A stretch of 64,000 bases of DNA, from NCBI GenBank assembly GCA_016713735.1, contig JADJOP010000032.1:419715-483714 (forward strand), in the 5' to 3' direction. Below are positions 25,925 through 34,228 of this stretch, piece by piece (positions within the stretch are counted from its first letter, which is position 1; each line of letters starts with the position of its first letter). The notes beneath the pieces were generated by a model. The model saw only the letters and a list, made by a program, of their open reading frames with translations, had not been told where the DNA came from and made no database searches. The translations under genes were made by a program, and so were the position numbers. This DNA comes from Bryobacterales bacterium. GTDB taxonomy: Bacteria; Acidobacteriota; Terriglobia; Bryobacterales; Bryobacteraceae.

Positions 25925-28298
25925 GCCGCTTCGCCTCCACCGTTTGACGATAGCTCTCCACCAGCGCCTTTGTCCGCACCGCCATGTCCCACTTCGTTTC
26001 CATCTCCCGCCGCGCCCGCCCCGCCATCTCCGCCGCCGCCGCCGGGTCAGCGAACAGTTGCAGAATCTTCCGCGCAAACTCCGCCGGCTCATCCGCCAGC
26101 AGACAGATCTCGCCATCCTGCCGCGCAATCCCCTCCGCCCCCAGCCAAGTCGACACCACCGGAATCCCGCTCGCAAACGACTCCAGCAGCTTCACCCGCA
26201 CGCCCGACCCGCTCCGGATCGGACACAAAAACACCGCCGCCTCCCGCATCGGCCCGTGAATGTCATCCACATACCCGCGCAGCTCGATCGCATCGCCAAA
26301 GTCGGGCAGCGAATACCGCGGTGGCGGATCGCTCCCAATCACCAGCAGCTTCGCCTCCGGCTCTTCGCGCAACACCAGCGGCATCACATGCTGCACCAGC
26401 CAGTCCAGCGCCTCCGCATTCGGCGCATGACGGAAGCTGCCCAAAAACAACATCGTCTTCGGCGCCCTGGCCCCCGTGTGGCACGCATACTGCGTCACGT
26501 CGATCCCCGCCCGGTAGTGCGCATCCAGCCGCGCCCCGCCATCCGGCAGGAAGCCTTTCACATAATCCTCGTTCTCCGTGCTGCACACCTGCACACGATC
26601 AAAATGCGGCAGCAGCTTCAGCTCATACCGCAGCCCCCGCAAATACTCATACGTCGCCGACACCCGCCGCAGCGCCCCGCGCATGAACGGCAACTGCCGC
26701 CCCACGCTCTGAAAGTAGACATCATGCTCAAACAGAAACGTGGCAATCCGCCCATACTCGCCCGTGTACTGCCCCAACTGCAAATACTCCAGTTGCAGCA
26801 CGTCAATCTCCTGCGTCAGCAACTGCCGGTGAATCACCCACTCCATCTCCGGGTTCGCATACTCGTGGATCGCATGCGGCAGGATCGAGCCAAACGTCTT
26901 CGGCTGCCCTTCCAACCGGATCAGGAACTCCGCCGATCCGCACTTCGCCGTGAGCTCCTCGTGCGGCGCTTCTTCCTTCGGCGCATCAAGCAAAGTGATC
27001 ATGTGCAGCTCGGTCAGTTCCGCCAGGTGCCGGCACGTCTGCGACATAAACACCGCCCCGCCATGCACCGGCGGCAGAATCGGATACGGCGAGACAAACA
27101 ACACACGCAGTTTTTCCGGTCGCTCCGGCATCGCCGCGAACCGGTCGCGGAAATATCCGCCCAACGGCCGGCGGAATGCCTCGGCATCGTCAACCACCGC
27201 CAAGCTCCGCGCCCGCCACCGCGCCGCCATCGCGCCGCCCGTCTGCCAGAACGCCTTCCACAGCGCGTAGAGATTGGGCCGCTCCGGCGAATCACCAAAC
27301 AAGGCGCTCACCAGCGCCCCCGCCCACGCATAGAAGAAGTGACCCGCGATCGACGGCCCATCCGTTCCCGCCAGCGCGCTCGGCGCGCTGCCCGCCCCGA
27401 TCCACGAGTGAATGTTCTTCCAGGCAAACAGCACGAAGTTCTTCTTCACCACCGCATCGATGTAGCCCTGCGAAAACTTCTTGCCGATCGTCCCCCGGTG
27501 CTCGTGGTACACGTGACTCTTCGGCTGATACAACACCTTCCATCCGCGCTTCCACGCCCCATACCCAAGGTCGGTGTCTTCCAAATAGAACGGCCGCAGA
27601 AGTTCATCGAATCCGCCCAACTCGAGAAATTTCCGCCGGTCAAACGCGCACGACCCGCCGCCGCCATAGAAACACGGGAACAGGTCCGTCACCTTGTCGT
27701 CAATCCGGTGACGCGCCCGCAACCCGCCCGCCTCCCACCAACACTGCGTTAACCCCGTTTCTTCCCGCTTCTTCTGTGGATCGCTGAAGAAGATCTGGCA
27801 CGACACGGCAAACACGCGCTCATCCGTGAAGCCATCCAGCAGCGGCTGCAGAAAATCCTGCGCCACCCGCATGTCGCTATTCAGCAGCACCACGATGTCG
27901 TTCTTCGCCGCCCGGAACCCGGAGTTCGATCCGCCGCCAAAACCAAGGTTCTCCTTGTGCTCAACCAACCGAACATTGGGAAAGTGCTTCTTGACGAACT
28001 CCGCCGACCCATCTGTCGAGCCGTTCTCCACAACGATCACTTCGTTGTCGGGATGGCCGCTCAGCGCCTCCACCACGCTCGGCAGATACTTCTCCAACAG
28101 GTCGCGCCCGTTCCAGTTGGGAATCACCACCGAAGCCGCCTGCGTCCGAGGCCGCTCGTCGCGCGCCATTCGTCTCCGCCCGGCGAGCTTCCACGCCAGG
28201 TCGGTCAATGCCAGCATCGCCATCGGAAAGGCGATCAGGAGGGGAGAAACCAGCAGCAGCGGAAGCGAACGCAGAAGTGCGAACAGCCGCGCCGTCAT
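25908..28298 (-). CDS. Bifunctional glycosyltransferase: GT2 domain fused to GT4 domain, membrane-attached
   Basis: A 796-residue fusion. A hydrophobic N-terminus (LLLVSPLLIAFPMAMLALT) leads a GT2 domain (about 50-310: SVVIPNWNGRDLLEKY, VVENGSTDGSAEF, LLNSDM, GGFDELLRPFYLEDTDLGY). A GT4 domain follows (about 400-780: LFVSPYPILPPVHGGA, FLGSFRHAPNAEALDWL, RSGSGVRVKLLESFASGIPV). It would add two linkages in surface polysaccharide synthesis. The start overlaps the methyltransferase stop by four bases, placing it in the same operon as the Wzt exporter subunit. Confidence 0.9.
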   Translation of the reverse strand: MTARLFALLRSLPLLLVSPLLIAFPMAMLALTDLAWKLAGRRRMARDERPRTQAASVVIPNWNGRDLLEKYLPSVVEALSGHPDNEVIVVENGSTDGSAEFVKKHFPNVRLVEHKENLGFGGGSNSGFRAAKNDIVVLLNSDMRVAQDFLQPLLDGFTDERVFAVSCQIFFSDPQKKREETGLTQCWWEAGGLRARHRIDDKVTDLFPCFYGGGGSCAFDRRKFLELGGFDELLRPFYLEDTDLGYGAWKRGWKVLYQPKSHVYHEHRGTIGKKFSQGYIDAVVKKNFVLFAWKNIHSWIGAGSAPSALAGTDGPSIAGHFFYAWAGALVSALFGDSPERPNLYALWKAFWQTGGAMAARWRARSLAVVDDAEAFRRPLGGYFRDRFAAMPERPEKLRVLFVSPYPILPPVHGGAVFMSQTCRHLAELTELHMITLLDAPKEEAPHEELTAKCGSAEFLIRLEGQPKTFGSILPHAIHEYANPEMEWVIHRQLLTQEIDVLQLEYLQLGQYTGEYGRIATFLFEHDVYFQSVGRQLPFMRGALRRVSATYEYLRGLRYELKLLPHFDRVQVCSTENEDYVKGFLPDGGARLDAHYRAGIDVTQYACHTGARAPKTMLFLGSFRHAPNAEALDWLVQHVMPLVLREEPEAKLLVIGSDPPPRYSLPDFGDAIELRGYVDDIHGPMREAAVFLCPIRSGSGVRVKLLESFASGIPVVSTWLGAEGIARQDGEICLLADEPAEFARKILQLFADPAAAAEMAGRARREMETKWDMAVRTKALVESYRQTVEAKRHGAGS

Positions 28299-29548
28299 CT
28301 GCTTCCAAGGCCCTTAGGCCCAAGCCCAATCGAGCGGCCCAGCTTGTGCCATCGTGAGGCCTGCACGGCGCTCAATCGCGCTTCCAGTTCCTCGCGCTGC
28401 TTGTCTAGTGTCAACGCCCAGTTCGTGCGTTCTTCCAGCGTCTGCTCGGCCTGTTGCAGCAGCGCCACGCACTTCGCCAGCTCCTGCATCTTGCTTTCCA
28501 GCTCCGCCGTCAGCCGCTGTTCGGTCTCCTGCGCCCAGGCCACTTTCGCCGCCAGGTCCCCTTCCAGTTCTCCGACCTTGGCTTCATATCGCGCCACCGT
28601 CTCCCGCGCCGCCGCCTGTTCCGCGCTCAGCTCTTCCTGCAACGCCACCACACGCTCGCCCGAGGCCGCCAGTTGCTGGTTCAACTCCTGCGCCCAACGG
28701 TTCCGCTGTTCCAGCTCTTGCTTCAACCCCTCGTGCGTCTTCACCAGCTCCGCGTGTTCGGCGATGTTCTTTTCCAGCCATTCCGTCTTCTGGACCAGCT
28801 CACCTTCCAGCTTCTGGATATGCCGCTCGCGTTCCCTCAAAACGTTCGCCGCCGTCGGCAGATAGACAAACGTGGGAGCCCCAATCTGCGGGCTCAACGC
28901 GCACACCGCGACATAGAAGTGCGCGCCCTCGGCCTCCGCCGTCCCCCGATCCATCCGCAGTTCCGTTCCCGCCGTCTTGCCCAACGGTTGAAACACCACC
29001 GCCCCGGAATGATTTTGTGTGAACAGCGATACGTGCGGGAACAACTCCCGCAGGGCTTGATCGAATTCCGCGAAATCGAACTCGTGTTCGTGATACGGGT
29101 TCGGCCCCGCCAGCCGCCTCGATTCGGCGTAGTAATCCCGGTTCGGCGTCGAAATGATCAACTGCCCGCTCGGTTTCAACAACCGCTTGGCTTCCCGCAA
29201 CAGGTCGGCCCAGTTGCTGAGGTGCTCAATCACCTCAAACGCCACCACCAGGTCAAACGAGCCCTTTTCCAGACCCGTATCCGTCGCCGAGGCGTTGACG
29301 AACTCCACCTTCGGAGAGCCGTAGTGCTCCGCCGCATATCGGACTGCTTCGTCCGAAATCTCCACCCCCGTCACGTGTGCGGCCGACTCCGCCAGCGCCG
29401 CTGTTCCGTAGCCGCTTCCACTCCCCAGGTCCACCACCCGCCGCCCCCGCGCCAGCCGCGAAGCAAATAGGTAACGTGCATAGTGCTCGTTCCACAGGTC
29501 GGCGTCCACCTGGCCCGGAATCACCCGCTCGCCCGTAAATTCAGCCAA
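28295..29548 (-). CDS. SAM-dependent methyltransferase with long C-terminal coiled coil (WbdD-like architecture)
   Basis: A 417-residue protein. Residues 1-215 form a class I methyltransferase: VVDLGSGSGYGTAAL (SAM loop), GVEISDEAV, FDLVVAFEVIEHL. Residues about 236-395 are a continuous Glu/Gln/Arg/Leu coiled coil with Trp at 257, 285, 338 and 377 in similar contexts (TEWLEK, RWAQEL, AWAQET, NWALTL). The end SRWHKLGRSIGLGPKG is amphipathic and could touch the membrane. Known O8/O9 chain terminators combine a methyltransferase and a coiled-coil ruler and work with a Wzt carrying a binding domain; here wzt overlaps this gene by eight bases. The length-control role is inferred. Confidence 0.88.
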   Translation of the reverse strand: MAEFTGERVIPGQVDADLWNEHYARYLFASRLARGRRVVDLGSGSGYGTAALAESAAHVTGVEISDEAVRYAAEHYGSPKVEFVNASATDTGLEKGSFDLVVAFEVIEHLSNWADLLREAKRLLKPSGQLIISTPNRDYYAESRRLAGPNPYHEHEFDFAEFDQALRELFPHVSLFTQNHSGAVVFQPLGKTAGTELRMDRGTAEAEGAHFYVAVCALSPQIGAPTFVYLPTAANVLRERERHIQKLEGELVQKTEWLEKNIAEHAELVKTHEGLKQELEQRNRWAQELNQQLAASGERVVALQEELSAEQAAARETVARYEAKVGELEGDLAAKVAWAQETEQRLTAELESKMQELAKCVALLQQAEQTLEERTNWALTLDKQREELEARLSAVQASRWHKLGRSIGLGPKGLGSR

Positions 29549-30857
29549 CGATCACGCTCCCCGTGGGCGCCGCCTTGCCCAACTGCGAATTCACCATTAC
29601 CTTGCACGGCAAGTGCAGGTACCCATACACGGGTCCCGCTCCATGCCCCATCTGCAGCGTGAGCGCGTTGTCAATCCAGTCGCACATCTTGTATTCGGTC
29701 AGCGGACCATCGGCCACCGCCGGCGAGAAGGAAAAGTGGCTCGGGTACAACATCGGGATGTCGAGATGAAAATCCACCGTGCACAAATCGCCCGGCTGCA
29801 TAGCGCCGAGCGTCACGCCTTCCCGCAGCGTATTCGTTCCGGCAAAGTCCACCCCAAGATGATTGCGCAGCATGAACCCGACATTGGGTGAAGCGATCGC
29901 CTCATGCGCCTTCACGGAAATCCGCACCACCACCTTCATGTCCGGCATCAGCATGTGGACCGGCCTCTGCAGCGCATCGTACACGGCGATTCCGATCACC
30001 TCGGCGCGGCCATTCCCGTGCCGGTGGTCGATGTTCGGGATCGTCGTCACCACTTCCGGCGGAGCCGAAGCCACCGCTGCCGCGGCCTGCACGCCCGGCT
30101 TCAGTTCCAAGTAGGCGGTGTCTTTCTGCGACATCGCCGCCAGGTACTGTGCCACCACTTTGTCCGTCTCGCCAATCGCCCGGATATGGCCGTGGTCCAG
30201 CCACATCGACCGGTCGCCAATCGCTTTCACATCCCCCATCGAGTGCGATACGAACAGGATCGTCACGCCGCGCTGCCGCAGTTCATGCACCTTGCGCATA
30301 CAGCGCTGGCGGAAATAGATGTCGCCCACCGCCAGGGCCTCATCCACCAGCAGGATCTCCGGGTCCACGTGAATGGCCACCGCAAACGCCAGCCGCACCG
30401 CCATGCCGCTCGAGTAGGTCTTCACCGGCTGGTCAATGAACTCGCCAATTTCGGCAAACTGCTCGATGAGCGGGAACTTCCGCTCCATCTCCGCATGCGA
30501 CAAACCCAGGATCGACCCGTTCAGATAGACATTGTCGCGCCCACTAAACTCGGGATTGAATCCGGAGCCGAGCTCGAGCAGCGCCGCGATCCGGCCGCTC
30601 ACCTCAACTGTTCCCGTAGTCGGCGCGAGAATCCCCGCCAGGATCTGGAGCAGCGTCGACTTGCCCGAACCGTTCTCACCAATAATGCAAAACGTGGAGC
30701 CGCGCCGGATCTCAAAGGTAATGTCCCGGAGCGCCCAGAAATCCTCATGGAAGCTCTTGCGATGAAGGGTGAAGATCTCCTTCAACCGGTCACCGGGACT
30801 GCGATAGATCGGGTAGCTTTTGGAGACGCCGGAAAATACGGCGGCGAGCGACGACAC
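29541..30857 (-). CDS. wzt: Polysaccharide ABC exporter ATPase Wzt with C-terminal carbohydrate-binding domain
   Basis: A 438-residue protein. The ABC domain (1-245) shows Walker A GENGSGKST, signature YSSGMAVRL and Walker B EILLVDEALAVGD. The C-terminal 150 residues (about 285-435) form a Wzt_C domain, which recognises the capped end of the glycan before export. A Wzm permease should pair with it, but none is next to it: upstream is a non-coding C-rich stretch and a tRNA. The permease must lie elsewhere. Confidence 0.92.
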   Translation of the reverse strand: MSSLAAVFSGVSKSYPIYRSPGDRLKEIFTLHRKSFHEDFWALRDITFEIRRGSTFCIIGENGSGKSTLLQILAGILAPTTGTVEVSGRIAALLELGSGFNPEFSGRDNVYLNGSILGLSHAEMERKFPLIEQFAEIGEFIDQPVKTYSSGMAVRLAFAVAIHVDPEILLVDEALAVGDIYFRQRCMRKVHELRQRGVTILFVSHSMGDVKAIGDRSMWLDHGHIRAIGETDKVVAQYLAAMSQKDTAYLELKPGVQAAAAVASAPPEVVTTIPNIDHRHGNGRAEVIGIAVYDALQRPVHMLMPDMKVVVRISVKAHEAIASPNVGFMLRNHLGVDFAGTNTLREGVTLGAMQPGDLCTVDFHLDIPMLYPSHFSFSPAVADGPLTEYKMCDWIDNALTLQMGHGAGPVYGYLHLPCKVMVNSQLGKAAPTGSVIVG

Positions 30858-31156
30858 TAGAACGACTCTACGGAAGCATCAACCACCTTGTCAAACGCTC
30901 GCCTCGCTCCCCACATCCGCACCACCCCGCCCTCCGTCAGTGCCCACCTCACCCTCCATCTTCTCCGCCGCACCACACCGCCCACGCTCAGCGCCCATCC
31001 TCACTGCCCATCTTCAATGCCCATCCCCAGCGCCACCCTCACCGCCCATCCTCAGCGCCCCCCACTCCACCCCCACCCCCCGCCACCCCCCACCACACCG
31101 CCACCCTCGCCGGCCGCCTTTCGCCGCCCGCGGCGATTCGCTATATTGGTTCCTGT
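30858..31156. repeat. Gene-free C-rich low-complexity stretch between wzt and tRNA-Met
   Basis: About 300 bases without a gene. From 30945 to 31125 the plus strand is almost G-free runs of C, A and T with degenerate repeats of GCCCATCCTCA and GCCACCC. The minus strand is the matching G-rich tract and follows the direction of wzt transcription from its upstream side. It may hold the wzt promoter; no clear -10/-35 is seen. Confidence 0.45.
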
Positions 31157-31233
31157 GCCGGTGTAGCTCAGGTGGTTAGAGCGACGGTCTCATAATCCGT
31201 AGGTCGTAGGTTCGACTCCTACCGCCGGCACCA
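31157..31233 (+). tRNA. tRNA-Met (CAT anticodon), CCA encoded
   Basis: A complete cloverleaf: acceptor GCCGGTG/CGCCGGC, D arm GCTC/GAGC, anticodon loop CTCATAA, T arm GTAGG-TTCGACT-CCTAC, discriminator A and genomic CCA. The anticodon stem has a T-T mismatch next to the loop. CAT anticodons are shared by elongator Met and by tRNA-Ile2 modified with lysidine; the GG/GC acceptor pairs do not settle it, but Met is the default. Confidence 0.88.
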
Positions 31234-31252
31234 ACCTGCCCCTTCTCCCCGC

Positions 31253-32170
31253 CTACTCGTTTTCTTCTCGAACTACCAGCGAGTAGATCCGGTCCAGGTC
31301 CTCCATCGAGTAGAATTCGATCTCGATCCTCCCACGCCCCTGCCCCTTCTGCTCGATTTTCACTCGCGTCCCGAGGAAGCGTTCCAACTCCTCCACCGCC
31401 GCCTTCACGTTCGGGTCCAACTTCGGCCCCGCCTTCTGCTCCGTAGGCTCGCGCTCTTCATTCAGCTTCTGAACCGCCCGCTCCACCTGCCGTACCGACA
31501 TCCCCTCAGCCGCCGCCTTATCCGCCAACGACAATTGTAGTTCTGGCTTCTCCACCCCCAAAATTGCCCGCGCATGCCCCATCGACAACTTCCGCTCCGC
31601 TAACAACACCTGCACCTGCTCCGGCAACCTCAAAAGCCGGATCATGTTCGTTACCGTCGACCGGTCCTTCCCCGTCCGCTTCGCAATCTCCTCATGGCTC
31701 ATCCCCATTTCGCGGCACAGCCGGTCAAACGCCTCGGCCACCTCGATCGGGTTCAGATCCTCCCGCTGGATGTTCTCGATCAGCGAGACTTCCAACACCC
31801 GTTCGTCCACCAGGTTCTGGATCACGACCGGAACTTCGGTCAGCCCGGCCAGCTTCGCGGCGCGCCACCGTCGTTCTCCCGCGATCAACTCATACCGCTC
31901 GCCTTTCGTTCGCACGATAAGCGGCTGGATGATCCCATTGGCCAAAATCGAGTCAGAGAGCTCCCGCAAACGCTCCGGTTGAAAGATCGACCGCGGCTGC
32001 AGCGGGTTGGCATCGATGCTTCCAATCGGAACCACAACCCCACCTGTGCTTCGCGTCGTGTCCTTCGCTGCTTCGTCGGCCGGTTCGGGCGCAACCGGCG
32101 GCTTGCTCGGCAGCAGCGAGGATATTCCTCTACCCAGCGCCTTGCGTGTCTGTTCGTGTGGCTTTGTCAT
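31253..32170 (-). CDS. parB: Chromosome partitioning protein ParB
   Basis: A 305-residue ParB/Spo0J. The N-terminus KALGRGISSLL contacts ParA; the CTP-binding domain has GERRWRAAK and ENIQREDLNPIE; the helix-turn-helix (about 150-190) binds parS; the C-terminus dimerises. The ATG at 32170 is chosen because it gives the standard N-terminus; the gene overlaps parA by 41 bases. Two parS-like sites lie just beyond parA. Confidence 0.95.
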   Translation of the reverse strand: MTKPHEQTRKALGRGISSLLPSKPPVAPEPADEAAKDTTRSTGGVVVPIGSIDANPLQPRSIFQPERLRELSDSILANGIIQPLIVRTKGERYELIAGERRWRAAKLAGLTEVPVVIQNLVDERVLEVSLIENIQREDLNPIEVAEAFDRLCREMGMSHEEIAKRTGKDRSTVTNMIRLLRLPEQVQVLLAERKLSMGHARAILGVEKPELQLSLADKAAAEGMSVRQVERAVQKLNEEREPTEQKAGPKLDPNVKAAVEELERFLGTRVKIEQKGQGRGRIEIEFYSMEDLDRIYSLVVREENE

Positions 32171-32924
32171 TCTCCAGAATTTCCTTCGCCAGCTTGATAT
32201 AGGACTCAGCGGCCTTCGACCGGACATCATACTGCAAAATCGGCTTGCCGTGGCTCGGCGCCTCCGCCAGCCGGATGCTCCGCGCAATCACAGTCTCGAA
32301 GACCTCTTTCTCGAAAAATTCCTTCAGATCGTCCGCCACCTGCCGCGCCAGGTTCGTTCGATCATCGTACATGGTCAGCAGGATGCCTTCAATCTTCAAC
32401 GGGTGATTGAACGAGTCGTTCACTCGGTCAATCGTGTCCATCAACTGCGAAATACCCTCCAGCGCGAAGAACTCGCACTGGATCGGGATCAAGACAGAGT
32501 CCGCCGCCAACAAAGCATTCAGCGTGAGGAGATCCAATGCGGGCGGACAATCGATGAGGATGTAGGGATAGGATTCCCGTACCTCCTTCAACCGCTCGCG
32601 AAGCCGGTACTCCCGCTGCGGTACATCCACAAGCTCTAAATTAGCCCCCACCAGGTTCCGGTCCGCAGGCGCCAGGTCAAGCCCCTCCATCTGCGTCGTC
32701 GTAATGATGTTCGAGATCGGCGTAGTCCCCACAACCACGTCGTACAAGTTCATGGGCAAGTCCGCTTTGGCGATTCCCACCCCGGTGGTCGCGTTCCCCT
32801 GCGGATCAATATCCACCAGCAAAACTCGAACATCGTTCGCCGCCAACGACGCTGCAAGATTGATGGCCGTGGTCGTCTTCCCCACCCCACCCTTCTGATT
32901 CGCAATCGCGATTACTTTACCCAT
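32130..32924 (-). CDS. parA: Chromosome partitioning ATPase ParA/Soj
   Basis: A 264-residue Walker-type ATPase: deviant P-loop KGGVGKTTT with the signature lysine, DIDPQGNATTG and YILIDCPPAL. It moves origins with ParB. It lacks an N-terminal DNA-binding extension, as in the chromosomal type Ib/Soj form. It is followed by parB and preceded by the parS sites and rsmG, the usual origin-proximal order. Confidence 0.95.
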   Translation of the reverse strand: MGKVIAIANQKGGVGKTTTAINLAASLAANDVRVLLVDIDPQGNATTGVGIAKADLPMNLYDVVVGTTPISNIITTTQMEGLDLAPADRNLVGANLELVDVPQREYRLRERLKEVRESYPYILIDCPPALDLLTLNALLAADSVLIPIQCEFFALEGISQLMDTIDRVNDSFNHPLKIEGILLTMYDDRTNLARQVADDLKEFFEKEVFETVIARSIRLAEAPSHGKPILQYDVRSKAAESYIKLAKEILENDKATRTDTQGAG

Positions 32925-32939
32925 TACATGGCTCCAGTT

Positions 32940-32953
32940 GTTTCACGTGGAAC
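32940..32953. promoter_or_regulatory. parS: parS-like ParB-binding site 1
   Basis: GTTTCACGTGGAAC matches the 14-base core of bacterial parS (GTTTCACGTGAAAC / GTTCCACGTGGAAC), each half taken from one known variant. It lies 15 bases before parA. Confidence 0.8.
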
Positions 32954-32969
32954 GATAAGCCTGTCGGAA

Positions 32970-33555
32970 TCAGGTGGTTTCACGTGGAACTTTGAGGAAG
33001 GCGACGACATGATCAGAGTCCCAGGGCAACTCCTCACAGCCTTCCCAACTAAACTTACCAGCAATCTCCGCACTAGTCAGCACACCACACCATTTCGCAT
33101 GAGCCTGGGCAAACTCCAGCACTTCCTCAATCCTAACCCCCTCGAAACCACCCCATCCACATCCCCTCTCCACTCCTCCATCCGACCCACCGACACTTCC
33201 AAATTCCGAAACGCCAATGTGCTCTCCCGAAGAAAGATCGCCTTTCTCCGGTCTGCCTCCACCAGCGTCATCTTCACATCTCCCCGCAAAGCCGCCACCG
33301 GAACCCCAGGAAACCCAGCCCCGGATCCCGCGTCCACCATTGTCTTCACCCAATCCGGAATCCTCACCCCCAACCACATCGACTCCACGTAATGCCGCAG
33401 CGCAATCTCCTCCGCTGCAGTCACCGACGTAAGATTCATCTTCCCCATCCACTGTCTGAGTTTCGAAAAATGGGCCTCCAGCAAGTCCCCTGCGCCTCAT
33501 CCAACTCCGGCGGCCACTGCCTGAAGCCATTCAACAACATCCTGAGTTCACTCAT
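32970..33555 (-). CDS. rsmG: 16S rRNA (guanine527-N7)-methyltransferase RsmG/GidB (two frameshifts)
   Basis: SAM-binding motif DAGSGAGFPGVPVAAL and the N-terminal HFSKLRQWMGKMNLTSVT identify RsmG, which methylates G527 of 16S rRNA. The N-terminus (MSELRMLLNGFRQWP) and the C-terminus (EEVLEFAQAHAKWCGVLTS) lie in other frames. Adding one G to GGGG near 33490 and one to GGGGG near 33143 restores a single frame of 196 codons, the family length. Since both breaks are in G runs of a conserved gene, I read them as sequence errors. Its ATG overlaps the upstream stop. Confidence 0.85.
32977..32990. promoter_or_regulatory. parS: parS-like ParB-binding site 2, inside the 3' end of rsmG
   Basis: A second identical GTTTCACGTGGAAC, 37 bases from the first. 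It encodes the last residues of RsmG (KVPRETT), so the site and the coding sequence share bases. Confidence 0.8.
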
Positions 33556-34220
33556 ATCGCCTCAACTCCCTTCACCGCCAAATTCATCGCCAACAGATCA
33601 ATCCGAATGACTGATCAGTAGCGCCATTCTCAACATACCGCCACTGAACCACAGCCGCACCCAGAACCGCAAAAGCCGGACTACCCTTCAACATTGGAAA
33701 CCTCCAATACCGAAAACTACTCCTCCTCCAACCTTCTCGGGGGCCAGAGAAACAACGCGTGAAGGAAACTAACCGGAAACTAGACCGTGCTCGAAATCCC
33801 CCCACCATGCCGCGCCAGTCGGCGTCACAGAGCGAACGAAAGGGAGCCGGAAATCGCCCATGCTCGACATCTGCCAACCATGCCGAGGCAATAAGCAAAA
33901 AGGCTGGAAAATCAACGCCAGGGCGCCCATACTGAAATAAACCAACCACACCGGGGCAGGGAGAAGCGGCAATGACAAAGATACCACCACCAGCCAAACT
34001 GCCATCCACCATTCAGGCCGGCTACGCCAGAGACAGGTACAGGAGAATACCCAGCAAGTCGCCTACCCTGGAAATCTCCAAATCTCGCGGAACGAAATAG
34101 AGAGCGGGTATGAAAAGGATAACCACCCCGTCACCCATGCGCGACCTAATACCTCCATCACCACCCCACAACGCGACCCACCACCCGCACCGCGAACGCC
34201 CGCGCCAACAACCAAAAAAA
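33552..34220 (-). pseudogene. Multiply frameshifted membrane protein of unknown function between mnmG and rsmG
   Basis: No single frame covers this 670-base gap, but joined frames give a plausible hydrophobic protein of about 220 residues: a possible start near 34215, then VVILFIPALYFVPRDLEI, WWMAVWLVVVSLSLPLLP, VWLVYFSMGALALIFQPF, and an end MNLAVKGVEAI whose stop overlaps the rsmG ATG (ATGA). At least three or four one-base shifts are needed, and C7/C7/A7 runs lie at 34210-34236. It may be an intact membrane gene spoiled by errors or a true decayed gene. No family recognised. Confidence 0.4.
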
Positions 34221-34228
34221 CTCCCCCC

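Noticed and set aside
26000..26176. A longer N-terminus for the PLP decarboxylase (to 26176)
   Set aside because: The extra residues are Arg/Trp/Gly-rich shadow of the glycosyltransferase gene; the ATG at 25924 gives the normal start.
30900..31130. CRISPR-like repetition in the C-rich stretch
   Set aside because: Units are degenerate, not evenly spaced, and no unique spacers separate them.
31157..31233. Reading this tRNA as initiator Met
   Set aside because: The acceptor has a paired G1-C72, whereas bacterial initiators have a mismatch at 1-72, and the anticodon stem lacks the three G-C pairs.
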